Positions 1-10,929 are shown, counted from the stretch's first letter. The stretch is 38,251 nt of DNA from Opitutales bacterium (GCA_029252505.1 JAQXBH010000180.1:1-38251); one strand, 5' to 3'. Numbers and translations are program-made. Notes: a model not told the origin generated them from the letters alone.

Positions 1-509
1 ACAAAACTAACCTTTTCATTCCATTGAGTTCGAAATCGCCAATTAGTATTGAAGTCCACTTCGGCTTTTTCGTATTGTTTTTGAACGGGACGAAGTTCTT
101 GTGGAAATAAGTATTCATTTCCTACCCTGGATTTGTTTCCAAATGACTGAATTTCCTTTCGGGATTTTTCACATGGGTAAACGAAGCCTTCGTTGGCCAG
201 TTTAAAAAGAAAGGCACTATATTTATCTGCCCTTTCGCTTTGATTGTAGGGACCGTATTCACCCCCACAATCAGGTCCTTCATCCCAATTGATTGTTAAA
301 CTCTTCAAATCCTGCATTGCTGCTTGTAAAAATTGTGACTTACAACGCAGTTTGTCCAAATCGTCATTACGATAAACAACATCTCCATTTCTTTCCCTCG
401 CCCTATTCCATGCGACCTTGAATGTACTGGCGTGTCCTTCATGCAAATAACCCGAAGGAGTGGGTGCAATTCTCCCCCTGTAGGTTTTTTGTTGTTTGTC
501 CTCGCTCAT
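1..509 (-). CDS. gluQ: Glutamyl-Q tRNA(Asp) synthetase / GluRS-like, partial (runs off the left edge)
   Basis: Minus-strand translation from ATG at 509: MSEDKQQKTYRGRIAPTPSGYLHEGHASTFKVAWNRARERNGDVVYRNDDLDKLRCKSQFLQAAMQDLKSLTINWDEGPDCGGEYGPYNQSER...; GRxAPxPxGxLHxGH, WDEGPDxGGxxGPYxQSER and YPCxxSRKEI motifs; no stop before the edge, so absent from the ORF track. Confidence 0.8.
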   Translation of the reverse strand, partial: MSEDKQQKTYRGRIAPTPSGYLHEGHASTFKVAWNRARERNGDVVYRNDDLDKLRCKSQFLQAAMQDLKSLTINWDEGPDCGGEYGPYNQSERADKYSAFLFKLANEGFVYPCEKSRKEIQSFGNKSRVGNEYLFPQELRPVQKQYEKAEVDFNTNWRFRTQWNEKVSF

Positions 510-577
510 TTGATGAATTTAGGCTTTAGCTATACTTTTACGCAAGGAGAAGAATTCCCTTTTCCTACTATGTTACG

Positions 578-1795
578 ATGAATTTTAAAGAATTGGGCTT
601 ATGTCCAGAAATCCTTCAGGCAATTGAAGATCTAGGATACGAGGATGCAACTCCTATTCAAATAAAAGCGATCCCAGCAATTTTAAAAGGGAGGGATATG
701 GTCGGTTCCGCACAAACTGGTACTGGAAAAACAGCCGCATTTGCACTTCCAGCACTTCATCGATTAGCAAAGCCGGGCGGTTGTCGGGCACTGGCATTAG
801 CTCCTACCCGGGAACTTGCGATTCAGATCGAAGAAAACTTTAGAAAATATGGAAAGTACCTGGGTTTAAAAATGGCTCTGCTTTATGGCGGGGTAAAATA
901 CGGAAAACAATTGGAAGAATTGGGAAATAAACCTGATATTATTGTCGCCACTCCCGGACGGTTACTCGATCACATCCAGCAGGGTAATCTTTCACTGGGT
1001 AAAATTGAAATTCTTATCCTCGATGAGGTGGATCGAATGCTCGATATGGGATTTGTTGAAGATGTTACTAAAATCATTAACAAAACTCCGCGATCTCGTC
1101 AGACTCTACTTTTTTCGGCAACGATTCCAGATGCGGTTGTCCGCTTATCAAAATGGGCATTAGATAATCCTGCGGAGGCCAAGATCGATATCAAAATATC
1201 GGCAGCTGAGACAGTTTCTCATGCCCTTTATCCAGTGCCGGCGATTCAAAAGTTTGATTTATTGGTGGCACTTTTGAACAACATTAAATTTGAGAGTTTA
1301 ATCATCTTTTTTCAAACGCGCAGGGGGACGGATAAAATTAGCCATTGGCTCACTGAGCATGGACAGGATGTTCGGGTATTGCATTCGGACTTAAAGCAGA
1401 GAGACCGAATGTCCGCATTACAGGATTTTAAAGACGGGAAAGTGAAAATCCTATCCGCGACTGATGTGGCATCCCGAGGCTTGGACATTTCAAATGTTAC
1501 TCATGTGATTAATTACGATGTTCCCCAACATGCGGAGGACTACATTCACAGGATTGGACGAACTGGACGTGCTCGTACTGAAGGTGAGGCTTTTACCCTT
1601 TGTAAACCCGAAGAGTTACCGTTAGTTGAATCAGTCGAAAAGTTGCTGGGGAATCCATTACCGAGAAAGTTTGTGGATGATTTTGCATACCGGGAAGCAC
1701 CGGAAAGTTTAGTACCAACCGGGGCGGTGGTTTCAAAGAAAAGGAATCGAAGCTTTGGAAAGCAAGTTTCTTTTGGTTCGAGGAAACGTAGATAG
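578..1795 (+). CDS. DEAD-box ATP-dependent RNA helicase (RhlE-like)
   Basis: SAQTGTGKTAAF (Walker A), PTRELAIQ, TPGRLLD, DEVD, SAT, HRIGRTGRA; basic C-terminal tail. Motif II reads DEVD rather than DEAD. Confidence 0.95.
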   Translation: MNFKELGLCPEILQAIEDLGYEDATPIQIKAIPAILKGRDMVGSAQTGTGKTAAFALPALHRLAKPGGCRALALAPTRELAIQIEENFRKYGKYLGLKMALLYGGVKYGKQLEELGNKPDIIVATPGRLLDHIQQGNLSLGKIEILILDEVDRMLDMGFVEDVTKIINKTPRSRQTLLFSATIPDAVVRLSKWALDNPAEAKIDIKISAAETVSHALYPVPAIQKFDLLVALLNNIKFESLIIFFQTRRGTDKISHWLTEHGQDVRVLHSDLKQRDRMSALQDFKDGKVKILSATDVASRGLDISNVTHVINYDVPQHAEDYIHRIGRTGRARTEGEAFTLCKPEELPLVESVEKLLGNPLPRKFVDDFAYREAPESLVPTGAVVSKKRNRSFGKQVSFGSRKRR

Positions 1796-1807
1796 TATTG
1801 TTTTTCT

Positions 1808-2212
1808 ATGCATGAAAAAAACAGTAAGGTCAGCGATAATTTTAGTACCGGTCATTTAGAACCTGAACAAAACAATATTTGCTGCGGGGGCGGTACCGAA
1901 AGAGCATTTTCTGGAAAATATTGGGATTGTAAGAAAGCAGGAAGTTATGACTGCGTAGTTTGCAACTCGCCACTTTTCTTATCGGGTTCAAAATTTGACT
2001 CGGGTACTGGTTGGCCCAGTTTCTATGAAGCTGTTTCTCCAAGTTCTGTTACAATACTGGAAGATCGCAGTCACGGCATGGTCCGGGAAGAAGCTCTTTG
2101 TGGAAATTGTGGTTCGCACTTAGGGCACCGCTTTCCTGATGGTCCAAAACCAACTGGGTTGAGGTACTGCATCAATTCTGCTTCTCTTCAATTGGTTGAA
2201 GCCAATCAATAA
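1808..2212 (+). CDS. msrB: Peptide-methionine (R)-S-oxide reductase
   Basis: GTERAFSGKYWD, KFDSGTGWPSFYEA, LGHRFPDGPKPTGLRYCINSASL with catalytic Cys, two zinc CxxC motifs (CVVC, CGNC). Confidence 0.93.
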   Translation: MHEKNSKVSDNFSTGHLEPEQNNICCGGGTERAFSGKYWDCKKAGSYDCVVCNSPLFLSGSKFDSGTGWPSFYEAVSPSSVTILEDRSHGMVREEALCGNCGSHLGHRFPDGPKPTGLRYCINSASLQLVEANQ

Positions 2213-2240
2213 CACTTAATTTCAAACCTACTTTCCCGAT

Positions 2241-2263
2241 AAACCGCCTTGGCGGTTTTTTTG
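2241..2263 (+). terminator. Rho-independent terminator downstream of msrB
   Basis: AAACCGCC-TT-GGCGGTTT inverted repeat followed by a T-tract (TTTTTTTG), placed between convergent genes. Confidence 0.85.
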
Positions 2264-2287
2264 TGTCTAGTGGTTTCGGTTAAAAAA

Positions 2288-2452
2288 TCATTCAGCAGTT
2301 CCGATAGACAAATCGTGAACGGATTCCGAGGAGATTTCTTTTTCTTCTGTCCAATCTACCACTGTTCGGACTGGTAGAGTAACCACTCGCGTACATCCAG
2401 AAAAAAAGAATGCATAGAGGATAGTAATGGTTGTGAAAAGAATCTTGCCCAT
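2288..2452 (-). CDS. Small hypothetical lipoprotein
   Basis: From internal ATG at 2452: MGKILFTTITILYAFFFSGCTRVVTLPVRTVVDWTEEKEISSESVHDLSIGTAE; hydrophobic signal plus FFSGC lipobox. The longer ORF start at 2515 is less likely. Confidence 0.55.
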   Translation of the reverse strand: MGKILFTTITILYAFFFSGCTRVVTLPVRTVVDWTEEKEISSESVHDLSIGTAE

Positions 2453-2554
2453 AGCTATTAACCATAGTAAATCCGAACGCCTCGCAACTATCAATTTATC
2501 TGAATGCCTCATCACTCAAGATTTAATTAGTAACTAACCAAGAAAAATATATCA

Positions 2555-3160
2555 ATGCCTCCAATTCTTTTATTACTTCCCGTAATTGCATCTCTCATCG
2601 GATGGTTTACTAATTACTTAGCAGTTAAGATGTTATTTCATCCCCGCATCCCATTCCGTTTTTTGGGAATTTCTATTCAGGGCGTATTTCCCAAGAGACA
2701 AAAACAATTGGCAGAAAAATTGGGAACATTAGTCGCAGAAGAACTTTTTTCGATCAAAGAGGTAACTCTTAAACTGAAGGAGCTGGCCACAAGCGAAGAA
2801 TCCATGGACCTTGTGGGAAAGAGGATAGAAAAGACAATTCGGGAGAAACTGGTAAAAAGTTTTCCTATGCTCGCTATGTTTCTGACCGATGATATGGTTG
2901 AAAAAGTAACCAATTTGTTCAAGACCGAACTGCAAGATTTTCTTGGTGAATCGGCACAAGATATTGGCAATAAATTAGAGGAAAGTTTAGATGTAAAAGA
3001 ATTAGTTCGAGAAAAAGTCGAAGCGTTCTCCTCTGATAAGCTGGAAGAAATTCTTTTTTCAATCATGCGAAAGGAATTCCGTTTTATTGAAATGATCGGT
3101 GCGGTGCTAGGATTTTTGATTGGTTGCGTTCAAGTAGGGTTAACTTTAATCGCGACCTAA
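2555..3160 (+). CDS. DUF445 family membrane protein
   Basis: N-terminal GWFTNYLAVKMLFHPRxPxxFLGxxIQGVFPKRQKQLAEKLG, C-terminal hydrophobic IGAVLGFLIGCVQVGL, typical of DUF445. Confidence 0.85.
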   Translation: MPPILLLLPVIASLIGWFTNYLAVKMLFHPRIPFRFLGISIQGVFPKRQKQLAEKLGTLVAEELFSIKEVTLKLKELATSEESMDLVGKRIEKTIREKLVKSFPMLAMFLTDDMVEKVTNLFKTELQDFLGESAQDIGNKLEESLDVKELVREKVEAFSSDKLEEILFSIMRKEFRFIEMIGAVLGFLIGCVQVGLTLIAT

Positions 3161-3228
3161 GTGGACTCGGATAGAATTATTGATTGTTGCATAATATCTC
3201 CATAACTCCTTCTTTAAAGTGGAATAAG

Positions 3229-4551
3229 ATGAACACCGTACTGGCAAACTTGGATTGGGAAAACTGGAGAGAGTTTTGGTTGGAACCTTCCATTCGCTTA
3301 CAATTTGCAGTTCTCGCGGGTCTGATCGCTCTCGTCTTCATCCTTACCCGGATTACAAAGCCACTTTGCGAGTCACTCTCAAGTGCGGAGGATAATAATG
3401 AGTTTAAGACATTACTCTGGAACAATGTTACCAGAATGGTCGCTCCGATTTATTTATTGGTTTCCTGTTTATTGGCAGTTGCTTTGGTGGAGAGGTTTTC
3501 AATCTCTTCCCAGGAGTTAATTCGGCCCTTTACTAGTGCTGCAGGGGCATGGGCAACATACCGAATGATATCGGGATTTATAAAAAGCCGGGCTTGGCTA
3601 CGGTTAATAGCAGTATTGGCATTTAGTTTGGCGGCACTACATAGCTTTGGACTACTAGAAACAACAATCGATCTGCTCAACTTACTTGCTTTCAATGTGG
3701 GTGACCGACGAATCTCGATACTCGATATTCTCAACGGTGGTCTAATTTTACTGATATTACTTTGGGTTAGTTCTCTGCTTGGTAGTTCAGGTGAGAAGAA
3801 AATCAAAAAACTGCCGCACTTACCTCCCTCATTACAGGTTCTACTAGCAAAAATCCTACGGGTAATTCTTGTTTTCGTAAGTTTCGCGATTGCACTTTCC
3901 ACAATTGGACTCGACCTGTCATCCTTTGCCATCCTCGGTGGTGCAATTGGTGTAGGAATTGGTTTTGGATTGCAGAAAGTGGTGTCCAATTTGGTAAGTG
4001 GGTTAATTCTGCTCTTAGATCGTTCCATAAAACCCGGAGACGTAATTGAAATTGAAGGGACTTATGGTTGGATTAATTCGTTACGAGCAAGGTACGCCTC
4101 TGTTATCACTCGAGATGGCAAAGAACACCTGATTCCGAATGAAGATTTAATCACCAATCGAGTAATCAATTGGTCCTTTAGCGATCGTAATGTACGGGTT
4201 CGGGTACCAATCGGTATTTCTTATAATGCGGACCCACGTAGAGCGATTGCACTTTGTTTGGAGGCAGCTCAGTCCACGACCAGGACACTACAAGATCCTG
4301 AAGCCAAGTGCTTAGTAGTTGGTTTTGGAGATAATTCAATTGATCTAGAACTTCGATTTTGGATTGATGATCCTTCGAACGGTGTAGGGAATGTAAGAAG
4401 CGAAGTACTTCTTGCCGTTTGGGACCGTTTTCAGAAAGAAGGAATTGATATTCCTTTTCCACAACGGGATATTCATGTTTCTGGACTTTCTCCCAAAATT
4501 ATTTCAGCGATCCAAGAAGACATAGAAGATACGAATAACGACTCCCTTTAA
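3229..4551 (+). CDS. MscS-family mechanosensitive ion channel
   Basis: Several TM segments, then AILGGAIGVGIGFGLQKVVSNLVSGLILLLDRSIKPGDVIEIEGTYGWINSLRARYASVITRDGKEHLIPNEDLITNRVINWS. ORF opens at 3184 (TTG); ATG at 3229 is more plausible. Confidence 0.93.
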   Translation: MNTVLANLDWENWREFWLEPSIRLQFAVLAGLIALVFILTRITKPLCESLSSAEDNNEFKTLLWNNVTRMVAPIYLLVSCLLAVALVERFSISSQELIRPFTSAAGAWATYRMISGFIKSRAWLRLIAVLAFSLAALHSFGLLETTIDLLNLLAFNVGDRRISILDILNGGLILLILLWVSSLLGSSGEKKIKKLPHLPPSLQVLLAKILRVILVFVSFAIALSTIGLDLSSFAILGGAIGVGIGFGLQKVVSNLVSGLILLLDRSIKPGDVIEIEGTYGWINSLRARYASVITRDGKEHLIPNEDLITNRVINWSFSDRNVRVRVPIGISYNADPRRAIALCLEAAQSTTRTLQDPEAKCLVVGFGDNSIDLELRFWIDDPSNGVGNVRSEVLLAVWDRFQKEGIDIPFPQRDIHVSGLSPKIISAIQEDIEDTNNDSL

Positions 4552-4614
4552 TTTAAGCATCAGGGCTTGCCAAAACGACTAATTCTCGTTTTTATTGACC
4601 TTTTGTTTATATTT

Positions 4615-4941
4615 ATGTCTTACACAGAATTACCTTTACTTGGCGAGATACTCGCCATGGCACCTCCAAGCGGTCAACCCGGCGAATCTGGCTTAATGAG
4701 TTTCCTACCAATGATTCTCATTTTTGTGGCCTTTTACTTTTTGCTCATTGCACCACAAAGGAAAAAGCAAAAACAACACGATAAGATGATTCAGTCCCTT
4801 GAAAAAGGGGTTCGAGTAAAAACAGTTGGCGGGATGTTTGGCACTATTACAGGGGTGAAAGATGATTGTTTCGTCCTTCGTATTGCAGAAAATGTAAAAG
4901 TTGAAATATCCAAAGAGGCTGTTTCGGCGAAAATCGATTAA
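4615..4941 (+). CDS. yajC: Preprotein translocase subunit YajC
   Basis: Single TM followed by FYFLLIAPQRKKQKQHDKMIQSLEKGVRVKTVGGMFGTI; directly upstream of secDF. ATG at 4615 preferred over the 4567 TTG. Confidence 0.93.
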   Translation: MSYTELPLLGEILAMAPPSGQPGESGLMSFLPMILIFVAFYFLLIAPQRKKQKQHDKMIQSLEKGVRVKTVGGMFGTITGVKDDCFVLRIAENVKVEISKEAVSAKID

Positions 4942-4989
4942 TTTTTTTCTCCGACTTTATCGGATCCCTTTCTTTAACCGAATCCAATC

Positions 4990-7674
4990 ATGAACAAGTC
5001 CACCACCTGGAAGCTAATTTTCACCGCTCTCATTATTGTAATTAGTTTTACCCTTATCCAACCATTCGAAGATCAGGAACTAGGTGGTTACGCACTCAGT
5101 CAGGTTAGTTCGGAAGCAAATTCATCGAATCATTCTGGACATGAAAACTTTGCTGAGGTTATTGATAATCTGCGTAATGAACTCCCCGAGGACCAATCAA
5201 TTGATTACGGTGCCTTACGATCATACGGAAAACGGAACCGTTTAGACTATGCCGCTTTTTTCAAACCCCAGGAAGGCGTTCTTGGAACAGTAAGTTCAAG
5301 GATCATTCCATATTGGGTAAAACCTGGGATTCGTTCCTACCATGTGAAGGACCGCGATAAGAGAAACGATCTAGTTCTTCGTACCCTCCTTAAAAATTCA
5401 CAGGCAGCAATCAAAAGAGGACTGGATCTACGAGGGGGAATTGCATTCACTATGGAAATTACCGATGCCAATGAGAGCGATTCATCCGCTTCCCCATCTG
5501 GAGCAACCCCGATGGATAAAGTAATCGAAATTATGAGCGAGCGATTGAATGCATTTGGCGTGGCAGAAACCCTAGTTCGTAAAAAAGGGGATAATGCAAT
5601 TGAAATCCAGATCCCCGATCGTACCACAAAGCAGGATCCAGGAATTATTGAAGAACTTCAAAAGCCCGCCAAACTCGAATTTCGCGTAGTGAATGTCAAT
5701 GCACAAGCTCCTGTTCCTCTTCAGGAAGGTGAAGAGTGGACAGACGAGGAAGGCATTCCCTACGTTGCGATGCTGAGAAGCGATGCGGTTGCCAATGAAA
5801 GACCGATCTGGGTTAAGCGTTTATGGTCTGCGGATGGAGATATTATAGAGGAAGCCTATGCTAAGCAGGACCAAATGGGCGGCTGGGAAGTAGGCTTGGA
5901 CTTTACCTCCGACGGTGGCAAGATTTTTGGCGATCTTACAGGAGAAATAGCAAACGCGAACGATCCAACTAGTGGTGCACTTGGTCGACTGGCGATCGTA
6001 TTGGACGGACAATTAGAAAGCGCTCCCACTGTTAAACAGAGAATTGATGGTGGCAGTGCGGTCATCAACGGTAACTTTAGTTTTCGCGAAGCAAAAATGC
6101 TTTCTGACATTCTCAACAACCCACTTAAAGTATCACTCACCATTGGAGAGAAGTATGAAGTCTCCCCTACCCTGGCCGCGGGTGCACTGTCGAGCAGTTT
6201 GAATGCTTGTTTATTGGGTGCGGTTCTCATTATAGCCTTTATGATAACCTGGTATAAGGCGGGGGGTATAGTTGCGGTACTTTCAGTGGGAACCAATATT
6301 TTATTAGTAATTGCAGTACTGGCAGGATTATTTCAAGCCACCTTTACATTACCTGGAATGGCTGCTCTTGTCCTCACTATTGGAATGGCAGTGGATGCAA
6401 ATATTTTAATTTTCGAACGAATACGGGAAGAATTAAGGTCTGGTAAAAATTCTGAAAATGCACTCGAAGGAGGATATGCAAAGGCATTTTCTACCATCAT
6501 TGATGCCAATTTAACCACTTTGATTACAGCATCTATTTTAATTTGGCTTGGTACAGGACCGGTTAAAGGTTTCGGTATCACTCTTGCAATCGGAATTGTA
6601 ACCTCAGTATTTTGTGCATTGTTCATCAGCAGGCTTCTTATGAATGTGTTGCTTCAACTGGGAGTCCAAAATTTAATCAGCCTTCAAAAGGTTGAAAAGC
6701 GTGCACCTCGCTCAGAAATCGATTTCCATAAATATCGGGTTCCTGCATTCATTATGTCCTGGGCAATTGTAGCAGTCGGTATATTTTCAGTTTATACCAA
6801 CCAAGATAAAATTTTAGGGATCGATTTTAGAGGGGGTGAAGAATTAATTGCGTCCTTTGATCAACAGATTGATCCTGAAGTCATTGATCAATCATTAGAG
6901 AAGGGCGATCAACTCGGAGAAGTCCAACATGTCTATCGCTCTGAAATTGGACTGGGAGAGGAATCCGCTCGTTTATTGCTACAGACTGAGATTGGAAAGG
7001 CGAGGAATGTGCTGGACGCTCTTGCTCAAGCAAACCCTGATGCGGGGTTAGTGGAAGAAGGGCTGAGTGAAATCGGAGCTTCAGTGAGTAATCAAATTAA
7101 GGACGATGCGATTTTATCCGTGGTCGTAGCTTTACTTGGAATTCTTTTGTATGTGGCTATTCGATTTGAAATGGGCTACGCGATCGGGGCGGTTGTGGCC
7201 ACAATTCACGATGTTCTGATGACAATCGGTTTATTTGTTTTAATTGGTTCGGCATCTGGCGGCATCTTGTGTTCCGGTCAATTTACCGCACCAATGCTTG
7301 CTTCTATTCTGATGATTGTAGGCTACTCCATTAACGATACCATCGTTGTATTTGACCGAATAAGAGAAGAGCTAGAAATGAACCCTGTAACGAACTTAAA
7401 GAAAGTAATAATGATTGCCATCAATCGAGTTCTTTCCAGGTCAATACTCACTAGTGTAACCACCCTTTTAGCAGCCCTTTCGCTTTGGATCTTTGGTGCA
7501 GGCGTAATTAATGATTTTGCATTTGTTTTCGTAATCGGAATTTTGACTGGAACATTTTCATCTATCTTTATTGCCAGCCCGATTTTCTTCCTTTGGCACA
7601 AAGGGGATCGTAAGCATGTAGAAGACGGTGAAATCTTGCCCAAATATGATTGGCAGACATCATCCGATAAATAA
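4990..7674 (+). CDS. secDF: Fused protein translocase SecD/SecF
   Basis: SecD: GLDLRGGIAFTMEI, TIGMAVDANILIFERIREELRSG; SecF: GIDFRGGEELIASF, GYSINDTIVVFDRIREEL; single 894-aa ORF. Confidence 0.97.
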   Translation: MNKSTTWKLIFTALIIVISFTLIQPFEDQELGGYALSQVSSEANSSNHSGHENFAEVIDNLRNELPEDQSIDYGALRSYGKRNRLDYAAFFKPQEGVLGTVSSRIIPYWVKPGIRSYHVKDRDKRNDLVLRTLLKNSQAAIKRGLDLRGGIAFTMEITDANESDSSASPSGATPMDKVIEIMSERLNAFGVAETLVRKKGDNAIEIQIPDRTTKQDPGIIEELQKPAKLEFRVVNVNAQAPVPLQEGEEWTDEEGIPYVAMLRSDAVANERPIWVKRLWSADGDIIEEAYAKQDQMGGWEVGLDFTSDGGKIFGDLTGEIANANDPTSGALGRLAIVLDGQLESAPTVKQRIDGGSAVINGNFSFREAKMLSDILNNPLKVSLTIGEKYEVSPTLAAGALSSSLNACLLGAVLIIAFMITWYKAGGIVAVLSVGTNILLVIAVLAGLFQATFTLPGMAALVLTIGMAVDANILIFERIREELRSGKNSENALEGGYAKAFSTIIDANLTTLITASILIWLGTGPVKGFGITLAIGIVTSVFCALFISRLLMNVLLQLGVQNLISLQKVEKRAPRSEIDFHKYRVPAFIMSWAIVAVGIFSVYTNQDKILGIDFRGGEELIASFDQQIDPEVIDQSLEKGDQLGEVQHVYRSEIGLGEESARLLLQTEIGKARNVLDALAQANPDAGLVEEGLSEIGASVSNQIKDDAILSVVVALLGILLYVAIRFEMGYAIGAVVATIHDVLMTIGLFVLIGSASGGILCSGQFTAPMLASILMIVGYSINDTIVVFDRIREELEMNPVTNLKKVIMIAINRVLSRSILTSVTTLLAALSLWIFGAGVINDFAFVFVIGILTGTFSSIFIASPIFFLWHKGDRKHVEDGEILPKYDWQTSSDK

Positions 7675-7708
7675 GTTTTGCTCCTAATTACAGGTTAGAA
7701 ATTATTGA

Positions 7709-9427
7709 ATGCAGTGGATTGAGGATAAGTTTGACGAAAAAAGTGTTACCGCACTTAGTCAAAATTTATCAGTCTCTCCCACTTTATCCAAGTTCCTGCT
7801 AGCTCGGGGAATTACCACCGCTGATTCAGCCACTGCCTTTCTTAAGCCAAGGTTGGCTCATCTAGTAAACCCTTTCGAAATTGCAGGAATGAACGAAGCG
7901 GTGGATCGAATCATTCATGCGATCAAGAATAAGGAAAACATCCTGATCGTTGGAGACTACGATGTGGACGGCATTACCTCCACTGTAATTGTAAAAAGAA
8001 ATCTTACCGAGCTTGGCTTAACTCCCTTTCATGTTACTCCAAAAAGAAAAACTGAAGGATACGGATTAACTCAGGATATACTTGATCGTGGATTAAAACT
8101 AGCCGAGATTAATTTAGTTATCGCCCTTGATTGCGGTACCAATTCAAAACAAGAAGCGGAAGGATTACGATCAAGAGGAATTGATTTAATAGTGGTGGAC
8201 CACCATCAATCCAAAGATGAATCACCGATCCAAGCGATTCAGGTTAATCCTCACCTCCACGAGGACAAAGGAGAACCATGGAGGTTTTTGTGCACTGCAG
8301 GACTTGCCTTTAAACTCATCCATGGAATTTTAAAGAAATTACGCGAGCAAGGGGATAAAAGAGCATTCGAAATAAACCCAAGGGACTCGCTGGCACTTGC
8401 CGGGTTAGGAACGATCGCAGATCTCGTGCCCCTTCGTGGAGAAAATAGAATTCTAGCAAGCTTTGGACTCCGAGAATTAGGTAGCAATCCATGCAATGGA
8501 CTTAATGCAATACTGGAGATGGCAAACCTACATTCAGAACCTAATCCAAGCAGCGAAGATGTGGCATTTAAAATTGCTCCTCGAATAAATGCATGTGGCC
8601 GGTTAGATGATGCGGAAGTAGCTACCTCACTTTTACTCGAAACCGATAAACAAAATTGTAAATCTCTTGCTCTTCAAATGAATGAGTACAATGAAGAACG
8701 AAAGCAGATCGAATCAAAGCTTTCGGAGGAGGCACTTGTTCAAGCAAATGAATTCTTTTCTGACCGCTCAGCTGTTGTCGTCTGCGGTCAAGGTCCAAAC
8801 TGGAACCCTGGGGTAGTTGGAATTGTAGCTGGCAAGCTATCAAATTCACTAGGAAAGCCTTGTATTGTACTGGCTCAAACAGGGGACGAATGTAAGGGGT
8901 CGGGACGGGGGGTCAAAGGAGTTAACTTGGTCAAAGCATTAGATCAATGTAAGGAGCTTCTTGATCACTGGGGCGGACACCCGGCAGCAGTCGGATTAAG
9001 TTTATCAATTGAGAAGCTAGAAGAATTTAAAAGAAAGTTTGTTGAAGTAATTGAAATTGATAGCGGCGGTTCATTCCCTGAACCAACTATTAAAATTGCC
9101 GCGATCATTCAACAAGATGAACTTCAGGAAAAATTACTGTCAGATTTGAGTAATTTAGCACCTTTTGGTCAAGAAAACCCAGAGCCGATTTTATCCCTTC
9201 AAAAAATCCGCTTAGCGTACGAACCCAAGAAAGTGGGTAGCGGAGAGCATTTTCAATTCTCTGTACACAATGGTAACCGTACTATTTCTGGTATTGCTTG
9301 GAACATGGCTAACAGAATACCTCCGAGTACCACGGATATAGACCTTGCATTTCGCTTAAGATGGAATTCCTGGAACGGTCGAAAAACACCTCAGATGGTA
9401 TTAGAGGATTGGCGAATCAGTGACTAA
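7709..9427 (+). CDS. recJ: Single-stranded-DNA-specific exonuclease RecJ
   Basis: [51 protein letters not shown]-type DHHA1 motif ([11 protein letters not shown]). Confidence 0.95.
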   Translation: MQWIEDKFDEKSVTALSQNLSVSPTLSKFLLARGITTADSATAFLKPRLAHLVNPFEIAGMNEAVDRIIHAIKNKENILIVGDYDVDGITSTVIVKRNLTELGLTPFHVTPKRKTEGYGLTQDILDRGLKLAEINLVIALDCGTNSKQEAEGLRSRGIDLIVVDHHQSKDESPIQAIQVNPHLHEDKGEPWRFLCTAGLAFKLIHGILKKLREQGDKRAFEINPRDSLALAGLGTIADLVPLRGENRILASFGLRELGSNPCNGLNAILEMANLHSEPNPSSEDVAFKIAPRINACGRLDDAEVATSLLLETDKQNCKSLALQMNEYNEERKQIESKLSEEALVQANEFFSDRSAVVVCGQGPNWNPGVVGIVAGKLSNSLGKPCIVLAQTGDECKGSGRGVKGVNLVKALDQCKELLDHWGGHPAAVGLSLSIEKLEEFKRKFVEVIEIDSGGSFPEPTIKIAAIIQQDELQEKLLSDLSNLAPFGQENPEPILSLQKIRLAYEPKKVGSGEHFQFSVHNGNRTISGIAWNMANRIPPSTTDIDLAFRLRWNSWNGRKTPQMVLEDWRISD

Positions 9428-10929
9428 GGATTAATCTTTTCTTCCAAATACGAGATGGCTTCCTCCTCAGATAAACGTATCTGTTCGGTAGTGTCACGAT
9501 CTCGAAGAGTGATCGATCCGTCTCCCTCAATCGTTTCAAAATCTACCGTTATTCCAAAGGGAACGCCCACCTCATCTATTCTTCTGTACCTTCGACCAAT
9601 AGCACCACTTTGATCAAAAATCACATTCCACTTCCTTTGTAATCGATGATAAAGTTTGCGAGCCCTTTCCACGAGTACTGGCTTATTCTTAACCAATGGA
9701 AAAACCCCCACTTTAATCGGAGCAATACGGGGGTGAAACCGTAAGACAGTTCTCTTCTCTCCTTCCACTTCATCAATCTGATAGGCAGAACAAATAACCG
9801 CAAGGAAGGTACGGTCAACTCCCAGGCTTGGCTCAATCACATGGGGCAAATACTTTTCCTTCCTCGCTTCATCGAAAAATTCCAAGTTTTTTCCAGAATG
9901 TTCCTGATGTTGTGTCAGGTCAAAGTTTCCTCTCGCGGCAATCCCTTCCAGTTCGTGCTCGCCAAAGGGAAATTTAAAAGTGATGTCAGTACATGCCTTG
10001 GCATAATGGGCAAGTTTATGTTTTGGATGCACTTCCTCGCCAAGAAAATCTGCAGTCAATCCAATACTGCTAAACCATGACATTCGAGTATCGATCCACT
10101 CTCTGTGATACTGAGGCCAAGCGTCCTCGTCCGGTGGAATAAAATATTCGATCTCCATCTGCTCAAATTCCCGCGATCTGAAAATAAAATTACGCGGGGT
10201 AATTTCATTTCGAAATGCTTTTCCTATCTGGGCTATGCCAAAGGGGACTTTTACCCGTCCTGTATCAATAATGTTTTTAAAATTAGCAAAGATACCCTGT
10301 GCCGTTTCGGGTCGCAGGTAAGCCTCCGAAGAAGCATCTCGGAGAGCTCCCACATTAGTCTGAAACATCATATTAAAATCTCGTGGCTCAGTGAGACTGC
10401 CAACAGTACCAGTTGCAGGAGAGGGTACCAATTTCTGTTCATCTGTTGAGAGCTCATCGTAGGGACGTAATTCTACTGGTTCAAGTTTTCCCTGCTTCGC
10501 TGCTTTTCTCTTTATTAACTCCGCTTTTTTCTCCGCTTCATCCTGCATATCGACTGACTCGACAAGGCAGATCCACCCCAATGAATCTCCCTCCACCCGA
10601 ATATCAGCTGCGAAAAGTTGATCCGCCCGGTATCTCATTTTGGATTCCTTACAATCTACCATAGGATCAGAAAATCCATCAATATGTCCTGACGCTTTCC
10701 AAATACGAGGATTCATAATAATGCTAGAATCTAGTCCCACCATATCCTCTCTTCGTCGAACCATATCCTCCCACCATGCATCCTTTATATTTCTGCGCAA
10801 TTCAACGCCCAAGGGACCATAATCAAAGAATCCATTGATTCCCCCATAAATTTCAGATGATTGGAAAACGAAGCCCCTGCGCTTACACAGGGACACAATT
10901 TCCTCGATTAAACTATTTTCTTTCGCCAT
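9424..10929 (-). CDS. glyS: Glycyl-tRNA synthetase (dimeric, eukaryotic/archaeal-type class II)
   Basis: [87 protein letters not shown]-terminal anticodon-binding domain. Confidence 0.97.
   Translation of the reverse strand: MAKENSLIEEIVSLCKRRGFVFQSSEIYGGINGFFDYGPLGVELRRNIKDAWWEDMVRRREDMVGLDSSIIMNPRIWKASGHIDGFSDPMVDCKESKMRYRADQLFAADIRVEGDSLGWICLVESVDMQDEAEKKAELIKRKAAKQGKLEPVELRPYDELSTDEQKLVPSPATGTVGSLTEPRDFNMMFQTNVGALRDASSEAYLRPETAQGIFANFKNIIDTGRVKVPFGIAQIGKAFRNEITPRNFIFRSREFEQMEIEYFIPPDEDAWPQYHREWIDTRMSWFSSIGLTADFLGEEVHPKHKLAHYAKACTDITFKFPFGEHELEGIAARGNFDLTQHQEHSGKNLEFFDEARKEKYLPHVIEPSLGVDRTFLAVICSAYQIDEVEGEKRTVLRFHPRIAPIKVGVFPLVKNKPVLVERARKLYHRLQRKWNVIFDQSGAIGRRYRRIDEVGVPFGITVDFETIEGDGSITLRDRDTTEQIRLSEEEAISYLEEKINP

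Noticed and set aside
2677-3066. Antisense ORFs in the track (e.g. 2677-3066, 3450-4028, 5337-6626, 22287-22805, 23476-23931, 32290-32790, 33079-33609)
   Set aside because: Each lies opposite a well-supported gene and has no recognisable motif; typical shadow ORFs.
9841-10822. Plus-strand ORFs inside glyS (9841-10080, 10105-10449, 10413-10664, 10640-10822)
   Set aside because: They are antisense to the conserved GlyRS coding sequence and lack domain-like sequence.
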